Assembly: GCA_030613125.1 (NCBI GenBank)
Contig: JAUWMO010000009.1
Coordinates: 1 to 24,048 of the forward strand
Direction: 5' to 3'
From: Bacteroidota bacterium
GTDB lineage: Bacteria > Bacteroidota > Bacteroidia > Bacteroidales > VadinHA17
DNA length: 24,048 bases
Positions 15,327 through 23,047 of the stretch are shown in pieces. A program made the translations under genes and the position numbers. Numbering within the stretch: position 1 is the first letter of the stretch; every line of letters starts with the position of its first letter. Under the pieces are notes generated by a model. That model made no database searches, was not told the origin of the DNA, and saw only the letters and a list, made by a program, of their open reading frames with translations.

Positions 15327-17540
15327 TCATTTTTTTGTAAGTGAAATAATTCCTTTCCCCTTTTTGGTCACCTTTCCAATTACAATTGCAGGTACAATAT
15401 TTTCTTTATGTAAATTCTTCAGAAAACTGTCCGACGAACTGTCGGGCAAACTGAATAATAGCCCCCCTGATGTCTGGGCATCAGACAGCAAAATTTTATC
15501 GAAGTAAGAAATATTTTTGTCCATAATAAGGTTAGGGATAGCATACTGCAGGTTGCTTTTCGTCCCCCCGGGTATGATATCTTTTATTGCCAGTTCATAC
15601 GCATCCGGAATAATTGGGACTCTGTCAACATAAATTTCTATATCAACCTTACTTGCACGGGCCATTTCAATCAAATGCCCCAGAAGACCATAACCTGAAA
15701 TGTCTGTGCAAGCAGATATGGGATAATTCTGGGCAACTTCAGCAGGTGCCATATTCAAGGAAGCCATTAGTTGACTTACATTAGAAATTGTTTTGGTTGA
15801 TACTATACCTCTTTTTATTGCTGTTGAGATGATACCGGTTCCAATGGGCTTGGTTAGGATCAAAACATCCCCAGGTTGAGCATTTGAATTTCTCAGTATT
15901 TTGTTGGGATTAATTATTCCTGTAACTGTTAATCCAAACTTAGGTTCGGTATCATCTATAGTATGACCACCCAGAATTCTGATTCCTGCTTCCTTAGCTT
16001 TATCGTTAGCTCCTTTTAAAATTTGTTCCAATATTTTCAACGAAAGTCTTCTTGAGGGGAACCCAACAATGTTAAGGGCATATAATGGTTTCCCCCCCAT
16101 AGCATAAATATCACTAAGTGAATTTGATGCAGCAATGGCTCCAAAATCGTACGGATCATCAACAATAGGGGTAAAAAAATCTACAGTTCCAACTAAAGCA
16201 TGATTTTCATCGATCTTGTATACAGCAGCATCATCATTTGTTCTGAGATCAACAAGTATATTTTCATCGTTAAAAACCGGAAACTTCTTCAATACCTCTT
16301 CAAGGGCATCAGGTCTTATCTTACAAGCACAGCCTAACCCATGCGTAAAATGGGTCAGTTTTACCTCTTCTCCTGAAGATGCAGATATATTAGTTTTATC
16401 TGAATCTGGCTGAAGCATCCTTACAGTCTTAATAATCTGTTCAGATGCTGTGTTAATTTCTTCGGCTGTATTTAAATAACCAGTTGAAAATCTAATTGCT
16501 CCCATGGCAATATTTTCAGGGACCTTCATAGCAATTAAAACATGAGAAATGTCTACCTGGTCAGTATGACAAGCTGCCCCTGCTGAAGCAGCAATCGTAT
16601 GAAGTTCTGAGATAATGGTATTTGCTTCTAATCCGGCAAAACCAATATTTAAAGTGTTTGGTAACCGTTGCTCAGGATGCCCTATTAGATGTATATTGTC
16701 AAGGTTTTCCTGTAGTTTGTCATGCAAGTGGTCCCTCATTTTTTTCATATGACGGACATTTTGAGTCCAGGTTGAGGTAATAAATTCACACGCCTTTCCC
16801 AGCCCAACAATCTCCAGGACATTTTCTGTGCCGGCTCTTAAATTTCTTTCATGGTCGGCTCCATGATGAAGCTTTTCGATTTTTATTCCGTTTTTAATAT
16901 ACAAGGCACCTATACCCTTGGGTGCATATAACTTATGACCAGCAAGGGATAATAGATCAACTCCCATTTCTTGTACATCAACCGGGATTTTTCCTGCCGA
17001 CTGGGCAGCATCAGTGTGCATAATAATCCCGTGTTTCTCTGCTATTTCCGCAATTTGTCTGATAGGTTGAATGGTGCCAACCTCATTGTTTGCATGCATG
17101 ATGCTGATAAGTATAGTGTTAGGAGTGATAGTTTTTTGTATAACATCCGGATTTATCAGACCATACTTATCTACAGGAATATAGTTAACCGCGAAACCTG
17201 TTTTTTCGAGAAATCTGCAGACTTCTAAAACAGCAGGATGTTCTATAGAAGATGTAATTATATGATTTCCTTTGTGTTTGTTGGCAAAAGCAATTCCCTT
17301 AATTGCAGTATTGTTGGCTTCGGTTCCACCACTGGTAAAAACGATTTCATCAACATGGCAGTTAAGAAATGCGGCAACTTGCATTCGGGCTTTTTCAACT
17401 GCAAGTTTCGATTGGATTCCAAACCAATGTGAACTAGATGGATTTCCAAAATAATCATGAATGTATGGGTGCATTGCTTTTGCCACTTCAGGATGTACTG
17501 GGGTGGTGGCATTAAAATCAAGGTAGATCCTTTCCATCAT
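15327..17540 (-). CDS. Cysteine desulfurase (NifS-like) fused to selenide, water dikinase (SelD)
   Basis: With the ATG at 17540 (MMERIYLDFNATTP) the protein has 737 residues; a TTG 39 bases upstream would only add a non-conserved tail. Residues 1 to about 385 are a class V PLP enzyme: TSGGTEANNTAI, SSIEHPAV, HTDAAQSAGK, PLP lysine Lys203 (SLAGHKLYAPKG) and catalytic Cys324 (SAGAACHTD). After a short linker, residues about 394-737 are SelD. This part has THGLGCACKI with Cys404, Cys406 and Lys407, the positions matching the catalytic Cys17 and Lys20 of E. coli SelD. It also has DDAAVY, TVDFFTPIVDDPY, GGHTIDD and SDAQTSGGLL. SelD makes selenophosphate from selenide and ATP, and the desulfurase half could supply selenide from selenocysteine or serve as selenium carrier. 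One frame encodes both without interruption. No selA, selB or ybbB is in the window. Confidence 0.92.
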   Translation of the reverse strand: MMERIYLDFNATTPVHPEVAKAMHPYIHDYFGNPSSSHWFGIQSKLAVEKARMQVAAFLNCHVDEIVFTSGGTEANNTAIKGIAFANKHKGNHIITSSIEHPAVLEVCRFLEKTGFAVNYIPVDKYGLINPDVIQKTITPNTILISIMHANNEVGTIQPIRQIAEIAEKHGIIMHTDAAQSAGKIPVDVQEMGVDLLSLAGHKLYAPKGIGALYIKNGIKIEKLHHGADHERNLRAGTENVLEIVGLGKACEFITSTWTQNVRHMKKMRDHLHDKLQENLDNIHLIGHPEQRLPNTLNIGFAGLEANTIISELHTIAASAGAACHTDQVDISHVLIAMKVPENIAMGAIRFSTGYLNTAEEINTASEQIIKTVRMLQPDSDKTNISASSGEEVKLTHFTHGLGCACKIRPDALEEVLKKFPVFNDENILVDLRTNDDAAVYKIDENHALVGTVDFFTPIVDDPYDFGAIAASNSLSDIYAMGGKPLYALNIVGFPSRRLSLKILEQILKGANDKAKEAGIRILGGHTIDDTEPKFGLTVTGIINPNKILRNSNAQPGDVLILTKPIGTGIISTAIKRGIVSTKTISNVSQLMASLNMAPAEVAQNYPISACTDISGYGLLGHLIEMARASKVDIEIYVDRVPIIPDAYELAIKDIIPGGTKSNLQYAIPNLIMDKNISYFDKILLSDAQTSGGLLFSLPDSSSDSFLKNLHKENIVPAIVIGKVTKKGKGIISLTKK

Positions 17541-17633
17541 GGTCAATTTCACTACTAAATAAGTGTTCCAAAACTGCAATGTAAAGATAGAAAAGAATGA
17601 TGGATGATCTTATATATAATATAGACCAGAAGT

Positions 17634-17919
17634 TAATTAGTGTTTGTCCATAAAGTCAAAGATTTTTATAAATGAAATTCAAATATCTAAATCCAAAATC
17701 CAAAACAAATTCAAATAGTAAAATCTAAATTTCAAAACTATCTGTACATATCATCAACCGTATCCCTTGAATATCTGTGATATAATGTTTTATCAAGAAT
17801 TGTTGTTTTAATCATTTGACCTTTGAACATTTGATATTATTTAGGATTTAGAGCTTAGGATTTAGGATTTCATCTTCGATTTAGAAACAAAACTATAGTT
17901 TAAAGACAGACACTAATTA
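17634..17919. mobile_element. MITE-like element with 15-bp terminal inverted repeats
   Basis: The left end TAATTAGTGTTTGTC (17634-17648) and the right end GACAGACACTAATTA (17905-17919) are inverted repeats differing at one base. Inside, the arms carry inverted AT-rich words: AAATCCAAAATCC on the left (about 17690-17702) and GGATTTAGGATTT on the right (about 17858-17870). The 286-base interval has no reading frame of note and fills nearly the whole gap between the SelD fusion and nth. No clear target duplication can be read. The outer TAA of the right end is the stop codon of nth. A non-autonomous mobile or dispersed repeat is the best reading. No transposase gene is nearby. Confidence 0.5.
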
Positions 17920-18549
17920 TTTATTGTAATATCTGCAAAATGGTTTCAATCCGCATTCATGACATTTAGGTTTCCTTGCAACACAAATATACCTTCCATG
18001 CAATATCAGCCAATGGTGGGCCTTATGTATCAATTCTTCCGGAATGTTTTTAACAAGTTGCATCTCAGCTTCATGTGGATTTTTTGCACGATAGGTCAGT
18101 CCCAGCCTGTCAGAAACCCTGAAAACATGAGTGTCGACCGCCATTACGGGTTTATTAAATACAACTGAAGCAATTACATTGGCAGTTTTTCTTCCAACAC
18201 CAGGGAGCTTACGGAGATCATTAACGTTGGATGGGATCTCACCATTAAATTCCTTTATTAGCATTTCAGCCATTGCTTTCAGGTGTTTTGCCTTATTATT
18301 AGGGTATGAACAACTTTTAATAAAATTAAAAATATCATTCTGACTTGTTTTTGCCATTGAAGCAGCATTTGGGAATTTTTTTAATAAAGCCGGAGTGATA
18401 ATATTTACTCTTTTGTCGGTACATTGTGCCGAAAGAATGACTGCAACCATCAGGCTGAAAGGGTTCTGGTAGCTAAGTTCTGTTTTGGCTATTGGGACAT
18501 TTTCCTGGAAGTATTCAATTATTTTCTCATATCGTTCTTTTTTTTTCAT
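17917..18549 (-). CDS. nth: Endonuclease III, base-excision repair glycosylase/AP lyase
   Basis: Nth removes oxidised pyrimidines and cuts the abasic site. From the ATG at 18549 (MKKKERYEK) the protein has 210 residues, matching the usual length; a TTG 21 bases upstream is less likely. The helix-hairpin-helix LPGVGRKTANV contains catalytic Lys121, and VDTHVFRVSDRLGL contains catalytic Asp139. The C-terminal iron-sulfur motif is intact (C-x6-C-x2-C-x5-C: Cys189, 196, 199, 205). The stop codon TAA overlaps the end of the MITE-like element, so the last few residues (YYNK) may have been set by that insertion. It is divergent from the aromatic operon, sharing the 248-base region that holds the pheA leader. 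Confidence 0.95.
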   Translation of the reverse strand: MKKKERYEKIIEYFQENVPIAKTELSYQNPFSLMVAVILSAQCTDKRVNIITPALLKKFPNAASMAKTSQNDIFNFIKSCSYPNNKAKHLKAMAEMLIKEFNGEIPSNVNDLRKLPGVGRKTANVIASVVFNKPVMAVDTHVFRVSDRLGLTYRAKNPHEAEMQLVKNIPEELIHKAHHWLILHGRYICVARKPKCHECGLKPFCRYYNK

Positions 18550-18624
18550 TATAAATAAATAAAGATTCAAATTGTAAATCGCTATTGAATTATCGTTACA
18601 AAATAAATGTTATTTTAAATTTGG

Positions 18625-18655
18625 TTTGTATTTTAAATGAAAATAATTACGTTTG
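18625..18655 (+). promoter_or_regulatory. Promoter of the aromatic operon leader
   Basis: TTTG (18625-18628), a 19-base spacer, and TACGTTTG (18648-18655) fit the Bacteroidota consensus TTTG-N19-TAnnTTTG exactly. A start site about 5-8 bases after the -7 element would place the leader ATG (18674) only about 11-14 bases into the transcript. Confidence 0.7.
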
Positions 18656-18673
18656 TACCCTATAAATGTAAAA

Positions 18674-18727
18674 ATGAGCTTTTTTTATCACTATATGAAT
18701 AATTTTTATTTTGGTTGGATGACCTGA
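18674..18727 (+). CDS. Aromatic-rich leader peptide of the pheA attenuator
   Basis: A 17-codon frame, ATG to TGA, encodes MSFFYHYMNNFYFGWMT: four Phe, three Tyr and one Trp. It lies directly after the operon promoter and directly before an antiterminator/terminator pair, as leader peptides such as E. coli pheL do. The cluster Phe11-Tyr12-Phe13 (18704-18712) is placed so that a ribosome stalled there would leave the antiterminator strand (18730-18737) free, whereas a ribosome at the stop codon would cover it. In AT-rich DNA, TTT and TAT codons are common by chance, so position and structure carry as much weight as composition. Confidence 0.65.
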   Translation: MSFFYHYMNNFYFGWMT

Positions 18728-18729
18728 TA

Positions 18730-18787
18730 GGGATTTTTATATATGATAAAAAAATATAAGGTCCCATCAAAAATGGGATTTTTTTTT
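18730..18787 (+). promoter_or_regulatory. Transcription attenuator: antiterminator and intrinsic terminator
   Basis: The terminator stem is AAGGTCCCAT (18758-18767) with ATGGGATTTT (18773-18782), loop CAAAA. It has ten pairs including two G-U, followed by the rest of a nine-T run (18779-18787). The 3' arm word GGGATTTT also occurs at 18730-18737, just after the leader stop codon, and there can form eight pairs with 18758-18765. The two foldings share the same strand and exclude each other. The antiterminator strand can also pair weakly with the region around the leader start (18666-18675 with 18733-18742). No other plus-strand transcript arrives here: the nearest upstream plus-strand gene ends at 11673. 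The terminator must therefore act on the operon's own transcript. Confidence 0.7.
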
Positions 18788-18797
18788 GGATAATAAT

Positions 18798-19652
18798 ATG
18801 GAGAATCAGAATCAAAAAAGTTATCGGATTGCTATCCAGGGTGGCTACGGAGCTTTTCATGAGATAGCTGCCAGACATTATTTTGAAACCGATCAAATTG
18901 AAATAATTCCCAGAAAAACATTCAAGGATCTTTTTAAATCTTTGAAAGTACGCCAGGCAGATTTTGGAATTATGGCTATTGAAAATTCCGTTGCAGGGAG
19001 CATTCTGCCAAACTATACCCTGATCATGGAATCAGGAAAAAAAATTGTAGGGGAGATATTTTTAAGGATCAGACAAAACCTGGTTGCACTTCCCGGGCAG
19101 AAAATTAATGAGATCAAAGAGGTATATTCACATCCTATGGCTATCCTGCAGTGCCAGGCATTCTTTGAAGAATACCCTCATATCAGACTGGTCGAAAGTC
19201 TTGATACAGCTTTAAGTGCCAGGGAAATAAGAGAGAAGAACCAAAAAGGAGTTGGGGCAATAGCCAGCTCTCTGGCTGCCAGGAAATATGATCTTAATAT
19301 TCTGGCTGAAAGTATTGAAACCAATAAGATGAACTATACCAGATTTTTAATTCTGTCAGATAATGGTGATTTAAAAGCCCCTCCGGGAAGCAATAAGACA
19401 TCTTTATTCTTTTCCCTGTCGCATAAGATCGGAAGCCTTTCAAAGATCCTTTCCATATTATCCTATCATGAAATGAACCTTACCAAGATCCAGTCTATGC
19501 CGATTGTTGGTAAAGGCTGGGAATATCATTTTTATGTTGATATGATTTTTGAAGACAAAAAATTGTACAATCAAGCCTTAAAAGCTATTCGTCCTTTTAC
19601 CGGTGAACTTGGGATACTTGGCGAATATGTTATGGGGAGGAAAATATTATGA
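18798..19652 (+). CDS. pheA: Prephenate dehydratase with ACT domain
   Basis: This enzyme converts prephenate to phenylpyruvate, the committed step to phenylalanine. From the ATG at 18798, with GGA 7 bases before it right at the end of the terminator T run, it has 284 residues. The catalytic domain shows IQGGYGAFHE, IENSVAGS and the catalytic Thr-Arg-Phe at 181-183 (NYTRFLIL). A C-terminal ACT domain (about 200-280, with HKIGSLSKILSIL and NLTKIQSMP) is the Phe-sensing module; KIQSMP stands where ESRP is common in proteobacterial PheA. No chorismate mutase domain is fused here; that activity is on the DAHP synthase two genes on. The stop overlaps the next ATG by 4 bases. Confidence 0.95.
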   Translation: MENQNQKSYRIAIQGGYGAFHEIAARHYFETDQIEIIPRKTFKDLFKSLKVRQADFGIMAIENSVAGSILPNYTLIMESGKKIVGEIFLRIRQNLVALPGQKINEIKEVYSHPMAILQCQAFFEEYPHIRLVESLDTALSAREIREKNQKGVGAIASSLAARKYDLNILAESIETNKMNYTRFLILSDNGDLKAPPGSNKTSLFFSLSHKIGSLSKILSILSYHEMNLTKIQSMPIVGKGWEYHFYVDMIFEDKKLYNQALKAIRPFTGELGILGEYVMGRKIL

Positions 19653-20818
19653 ACCTTAAACCTGCATACAGAATAGGTCTGGTACATGAGTATTATTTTT
19701 CCAGAAAACTAAAAGAGATTGAGGAAATGAATATTAAGGGATTGGAAGTAATAAATCTGGGTATTGGAAATCCTGATCTTCCCCCTTCTGATAGTACTCT
19801 TGAAATTGCTGCAGAAAGCATTCTGAATAAAAAGAAACATGGATACCAGAGTTACCGGGGTATTCAGAAATTTAGAAAAGCTATTGCCAAATGGTATACA
19901 GAACATTATAATATTTTTCTTAATCCTGAGACTGAAATAGTACCCTTAATGGGTTCTAAAGAGGGGATCTTCCATATTTCTATGACCTTCCTGAATCCCG
20001 GAGATGCAGTTCTGATTCCTGATCCTGGCTATCCTACGTATTCATCAGTTACTGCACTTGTGGGAGGTGAAGTAATACCCTACCCTTTGAAAGAAGAAAA
20101 CGGATGGTATCCTGATTTTAAGGATCTTGAAAGAACTGATCTTTCCAGGGTGAAGATTATGTGGGTTAACTATCCGCATATGCCTACAGGAGCAAAGCCA
20201 TCTGTTGAACTGTTCAGAGAAATTATTGATTTTGGAAGAAGACATAATATACTAATTTGTCATGATAATCCTTATAGCCTTATTCTGAACGATGAACCTT
20301 TGAGTATTTTTTCTGTGAAAGATTCCAGAGATGTGGCATTGGAATTGAACTCATTAAGTAAATCACATAACATGCCCGGATGGCGGATCGGAATTCTGGC
20401 TGGGAAAGAAGAGTTTACCAGGAATGTATTTAAAGTTATAAGTAATATCCAATCGGGTATGTTTCTGCCGCTTCAGGAGGCAGCAGTGACGGCTTTAAAT
20501 AATTCTGCTTCGTGGCACAAAACGATAAACAGTCAATATAAAAGGAGACAACAAATTGTCATGGAAATTCTGGACGTTCTTAACTGCCGGTACAGTTCAG
20601 ATCAGGCTGGTTTGTTTGTTTGGGCCTGTATGTCCGAAAGTAATCATGATAGTGTTCAATTTTCAGACTTAATACTTGATAAAGCTCAGGTATTTATTAC
20701 TCCTGGTGAAGTTTTTGGAAACCAGGGAAAAGGCTACCTTCGTATATCATTATGCAATGAAGAAAAGGTTTTAAAAATGGCACTTGAGAGAATAAAAAAT
20801 AGTTTAAAATCTAATTAA
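19649..20818 (+). CDS. Class I/II PLP-dependent aminotransferase, likely aromatic
   Basis: The 389-residue fold type I aminotransferase has NLGIGNPDLPPS near the N terminus, PDPGYPTYSS, ICHDNPYS with Asp206 and Tyr209, the PLP lysine Lys238 in NSLSKSHNMPGWRIG, and a C-terminal YLRISLC arginine. Overlap with pheA (ATGA) and the operon context suggest it transaminates phenylpyruvate and hydroxyphenylpyruvate to Phe and Tyr, or prephenate to arogenate. Sequence family alone would also allow aspartate, LL-diaminopimelate or methionine/glutamine aminotransferase activity, so the substrate is inferred from the neighbourhood. The gene is 10 bases before the next start. Confidence 0.85.
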   Translation: MNLKPAYRIGLVHEYYFSRKLKEIEEMNIKGLEVINLGIGNPDLPPSDSTLEIAAESILNKKKHGYQSYRGIQKFRKAIAKWYTEHYNIFLNPETEIVPLMGSKEGIFHISMTFLNPGDAVLIPDPGYPTYSSVTALVGGEVIPYPLKEENGWYPDFKDLERTDLSRVKIMWVNYPHMPTGAKPSVELFREIIDFGRRHNILICHDNPYSLILNDEPLSIFSVKDSRDVALELNSLSKSHNMPGWRIGILAGKEEFTRNVFKVISNIQSGMFLPLQEAAVTALNNSASWHKTINSQYKRRQQIVMEILDVLNCRYSSDQAGLFVWACMSESNHDSVQFSDLILDKAQVFITPGEVFGNQGKGYLRISLCNEEKVLKMALERIKNSLKSN

Positions 20819-20828
20819 TTTGGTTTTT

Positions 20829-21959
20829 ATGGATTCACAACTTCAAATAATACCTGTTGAGATAAATGGAAGGAAACTGGAAAGCCCTATTTTTGTTTCT
20901 GGACCATGCAGTGCTGAAACTGAAGAACAGGTTCTTGAAACCGGACGTAAAATCTCTGAGATGGGGATACCCATATACCGGGCAGGCATATGGAAACCCC
21001 GAACCCGACCTGGAAATTTTGAAGGCCTGGGAGCGGTTGCTCTTCCATGGTTGGCGAAACTAAAAGAAGAAACAGGTTTGTTGATAGCTACCGAAGTAGC
21101 TAATCCGTATCATATAAAAGAAGCAATTAATTATGGAGTAGATATTCTGTGGATTGGTGCCCGGACTACTACCAATCCGTTCATGGTCCAGGAGCTAGCT
21201 GATTATCTGAGGGGTTTAGACATTGCAGTATTTGTTAAAAATCCAATCAATCCGGACATTGACCTCTGGATTGGGGCCCTGGAAAGAATGAATAAAGCGG
21301 GTTTGAAGAAACTGGTTGCTATTCACAGGGGATTTTCATTCTATGGTCCGTCACTTTACAGAAATAAACCACAATGGGGTATCCCTATTGAATTGAAAAG
21401 AAGATTTCCGGATTTGCCGATAATTGTTGATCCAAGCCATATATGCGGCAGAAGGGATCTGCTCCGCGAAGTATGTCAAAAAGCGGTTGACCTGAATTTT
21501 GATGGTTTGTTCATCGAATCACATATTAATCCTGAGAGGGCATTAAGTGATAAAGAGCAACAGGTTGTTCCTGAAGAGTTGAAAAAGATTTTAGCCTCTT
21601 TGGTTTGGAGAAAACCTGATATTACCGATCGGGAGCTAAAACATGATATTGAATTATTGCGTGATAAAATTGACAGACTGGATGATGAGCTATTACATGT
21701 TTTTGAGGCCAGAATGAAGGTTGTTGAGAGAATTGCTGAATTCAAAAAGGTCAATGATGTAACTATATTACAAGCTGATAGATGGTCGGAAATACTTAAT
21801 GAAAGAAAAGATATAGGAAATAAACTTGGTTTGAGCGAAGAATTCGTGATGAGTGTTTTTAAAGCAATACATCTGGAATCAATCAACAAGCAAACCAGGA
21901 TTATGAATCGTGAAATAGCTGAAAAATCAGACTTTACAAAGTATAGTTCGGGAAAGTGA
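20829..21959 (+). CDS. aroF: DAHP synthase fused to chorismate mutase
   Basis: This 376-residue protein carries the first enzyme of the shikimate pathway (PEP + erythrose 4-phosphate to DAHP) and a chorismate mutase. Residues to about 260 are the short type I (KDO8P-synthase-like) DAHP synthase: SGPCSAETEEQV, YRAGIWKPRTRPGNFEG, WIGARTTTNPF, VKNPINPD, IHRGFS and IVDPSHICGRR. From about 275, an all-helical AroQ-type mutase follows (DIELLRDKIDRLDDELLHVF, RMKVVERIAEFKK). This fusion is usual in Bacteroidota, and the mutase domain may impose prephenate or Phe/Tyr feedback. ATG 20829 is chosen over TTG 20820 because the latter only adds three residues. Gene symbol by function; some annotations use aroA(G) or aroG. 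Confidence 0.95.
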   Translation: MDSQLQIIPVEINGRKLESPIFVSGPCSAETEEQVLETGRKISEMGIPIYRAGIWKPRTRPGNFEGLGAVALPWLAKLKEETGLLIATEVANPYHIKEAINYGVDILWIGARTTTNPFMVQELADYLRGLDIAVFVKNPINPDIDLWIGALERMNKAGLKKLVAIHRGFSFYGPSLYRNKPQWGIPIELKRRFPDLPIIVDPSHICGRRDLLREVCQKAVDLNFDGLFIESHINPERALSDKEQQVVPEELKKILASLVWRKPDITDRELKHDIELLRDKIDRLDDELLHVFEARMKVVERIAEFKKVNDVTILQADRWSEILNERKDIGNKLGLSEEFVMSVFKAIHLESINKQTRIMNREIAEKSDFTKYSSGK

Positions 21960-21971
21960 AATCATAAGGTT

Positions 21972-23036
21972 ATGAAGTCAACTTCTCAGAAAGAACAATT
22001 AGTTATACAGGGAGAAAAAAATCTGTCGAATATTATTATCGGGGGATCTTTAACGGATGTGGAAAATTATATTCCAGTGGGAAAAGTCATCATATTGACT
22101 GATAATAATGTTTTCCGGTTGTATTCTTCTGACTTTCCGGATTACCCTGTTATTCGCATAGGAACAGGGGAGGGGATCAAAGATCTGAGAACGGTTGATT
22201 ATGTATATGAGAAGTTAATGGAGTTAAATGCAGACCGGACATACTTTCTTCTTGCTATTGGTGGGGGACTGGTTTGTGATATTGCAGGATTTGTTGCTTC
22301 CACTTATATGAGAGGTATTCGCTTTGGGTTTGTATCTACAACGCTTCTTTCACAGGTTGATGCCAGTGTTGGAGGGAAAAATGGTGTTAATTTCAGGGGA
22401 ATAAAGAACTTAATTGGTGTTTTTAATCAGCCGGAGTTTGTAATCTGTGATCACCGGTTGTTTAAAACTCTGCCTGAAAAGGAATTTTTTTCAGGCATGG
22501 CTGAGGTTTTAAAATATGCTTTGATAAAAGATGCCTACCTTTTGAAAATCCTGGAGCAGGATATGGAAAAAATCAGAAAGTGGGATCCTGATATGATTCA
22601 TGAAATTGTTTTACGGTCAGTGAAAATAAAAAAGGAAATAGTTGAAAAGGATGAATCAGAGAAAGGACTACGCAGGTTACTCAATTTTGGGCATACTTTT
22701 GGGCATGCAATTGAGAATGTACATGATCTGAGACATGGTGAAGCCATCAGTTATGGAATGTTGATAGCAACCTATATTTCAGAAAAAGAAGGATCTCTTA
22801 ATACATTTGATGCTTCAAGGATAAGATCCTTTATTATGACCTCAGGGTTAATAAGTAAAATAAATATTAATGTGATAAGGGTGAGGGAAGTATTTATGAC
22901 TGACAAGAAAAGGGAGGGAGATTTAATTCATTTTGTCTTGCTGCGTTCAATTGGAGAGGCCTTTTTTAAACCTATGAAAATTGAGAACCTGGAAAAGCAT
23001 CTTCAGGAATGGGCAGATTCATTTATTAAGATATAA
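21972..23036 (+). CDS. aroB: 3-dehydroquinate synthase
   Basis: AroB makes 3-dehydroquinate from DAHP using NAD and a divalent metal, the step after the upstream gene product. The 354-residue protein shows the NAD-binding GGGLVCDIAGFVASTYMRG, VSTTLLSQVDASVGGKNGVN, SGMAEVLKYALI with the metal-binding Glu, and LLNFGHTFGHAIE with metal-binding histidines; a further HGEAISYGM follows. Cys in GGGLVCD replaces the common Gly (GGGVxGD). AAGG (21966-21969) lies just before the ATG, and the gap to the previous stop is 12 bases, fitting one transcript. Confidence 0.96.
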   Translation: MKSTSQKEQLVIQGEKNLSNIIIGGSLTDVENYIPVGKVIILTDNNVFRLYSSDFPDYPVIRIGTGEGIKDLRTVDYVYEKLMELNADRTYFLLAIGGGLVCDIAGFVASTYMRGIRFGFVSTTLLSQVDASVGGKNGVNFRGIKNLIGVFNQPEFVICDHRLFKTLPEKEFFSGMAEVLKYALIKDAYLLKILEQDMEKIRKWDPDMIHEIVLRSVKIKKEIVEKDESEKGLRRLLNFGHTFGHAIENVHDLRHGEAISYGMLIATYISEKEGSLNTFDASRIRSFIMTSGLISKININVIRVREVFMTDKKREGDLIHFVLLRSIGEAFFKPMKIENLEKHLQEWADSFIKI

Positions 23037-23047
23037 AGTCAAAAAAG

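Noticed and set aside
16320..16335. Possible selenocysteine (in-frame TGA) in the SelD active site
   Set aside because: The active-site codons read TGT/TGC-type cysteine in GCACK; no in-frame TGA or SECIS-like hairpin is needed to explain the gene.
15327..17540. NifS-SelD fusion as a frameshift or missed stop
   Set aside because: Both halves and the linker are in one frame with no stop, and both sets of catalytic residues are intact.
18730..18787. Terminator of an upstream gene rather than an attenuator
   Set aside because: The neighbouring upstream gene nth is on the other strand, and the nearest plus-strand gene ends 7 kb earlier, so only the operon's own transcript passes through it.
18620..18797. 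Riboswitch or T-box in the pheA leader
   Set aside because: No T-box consensus or specifier/antiterminator bulge is visible; a short coding leader explains the structure better.
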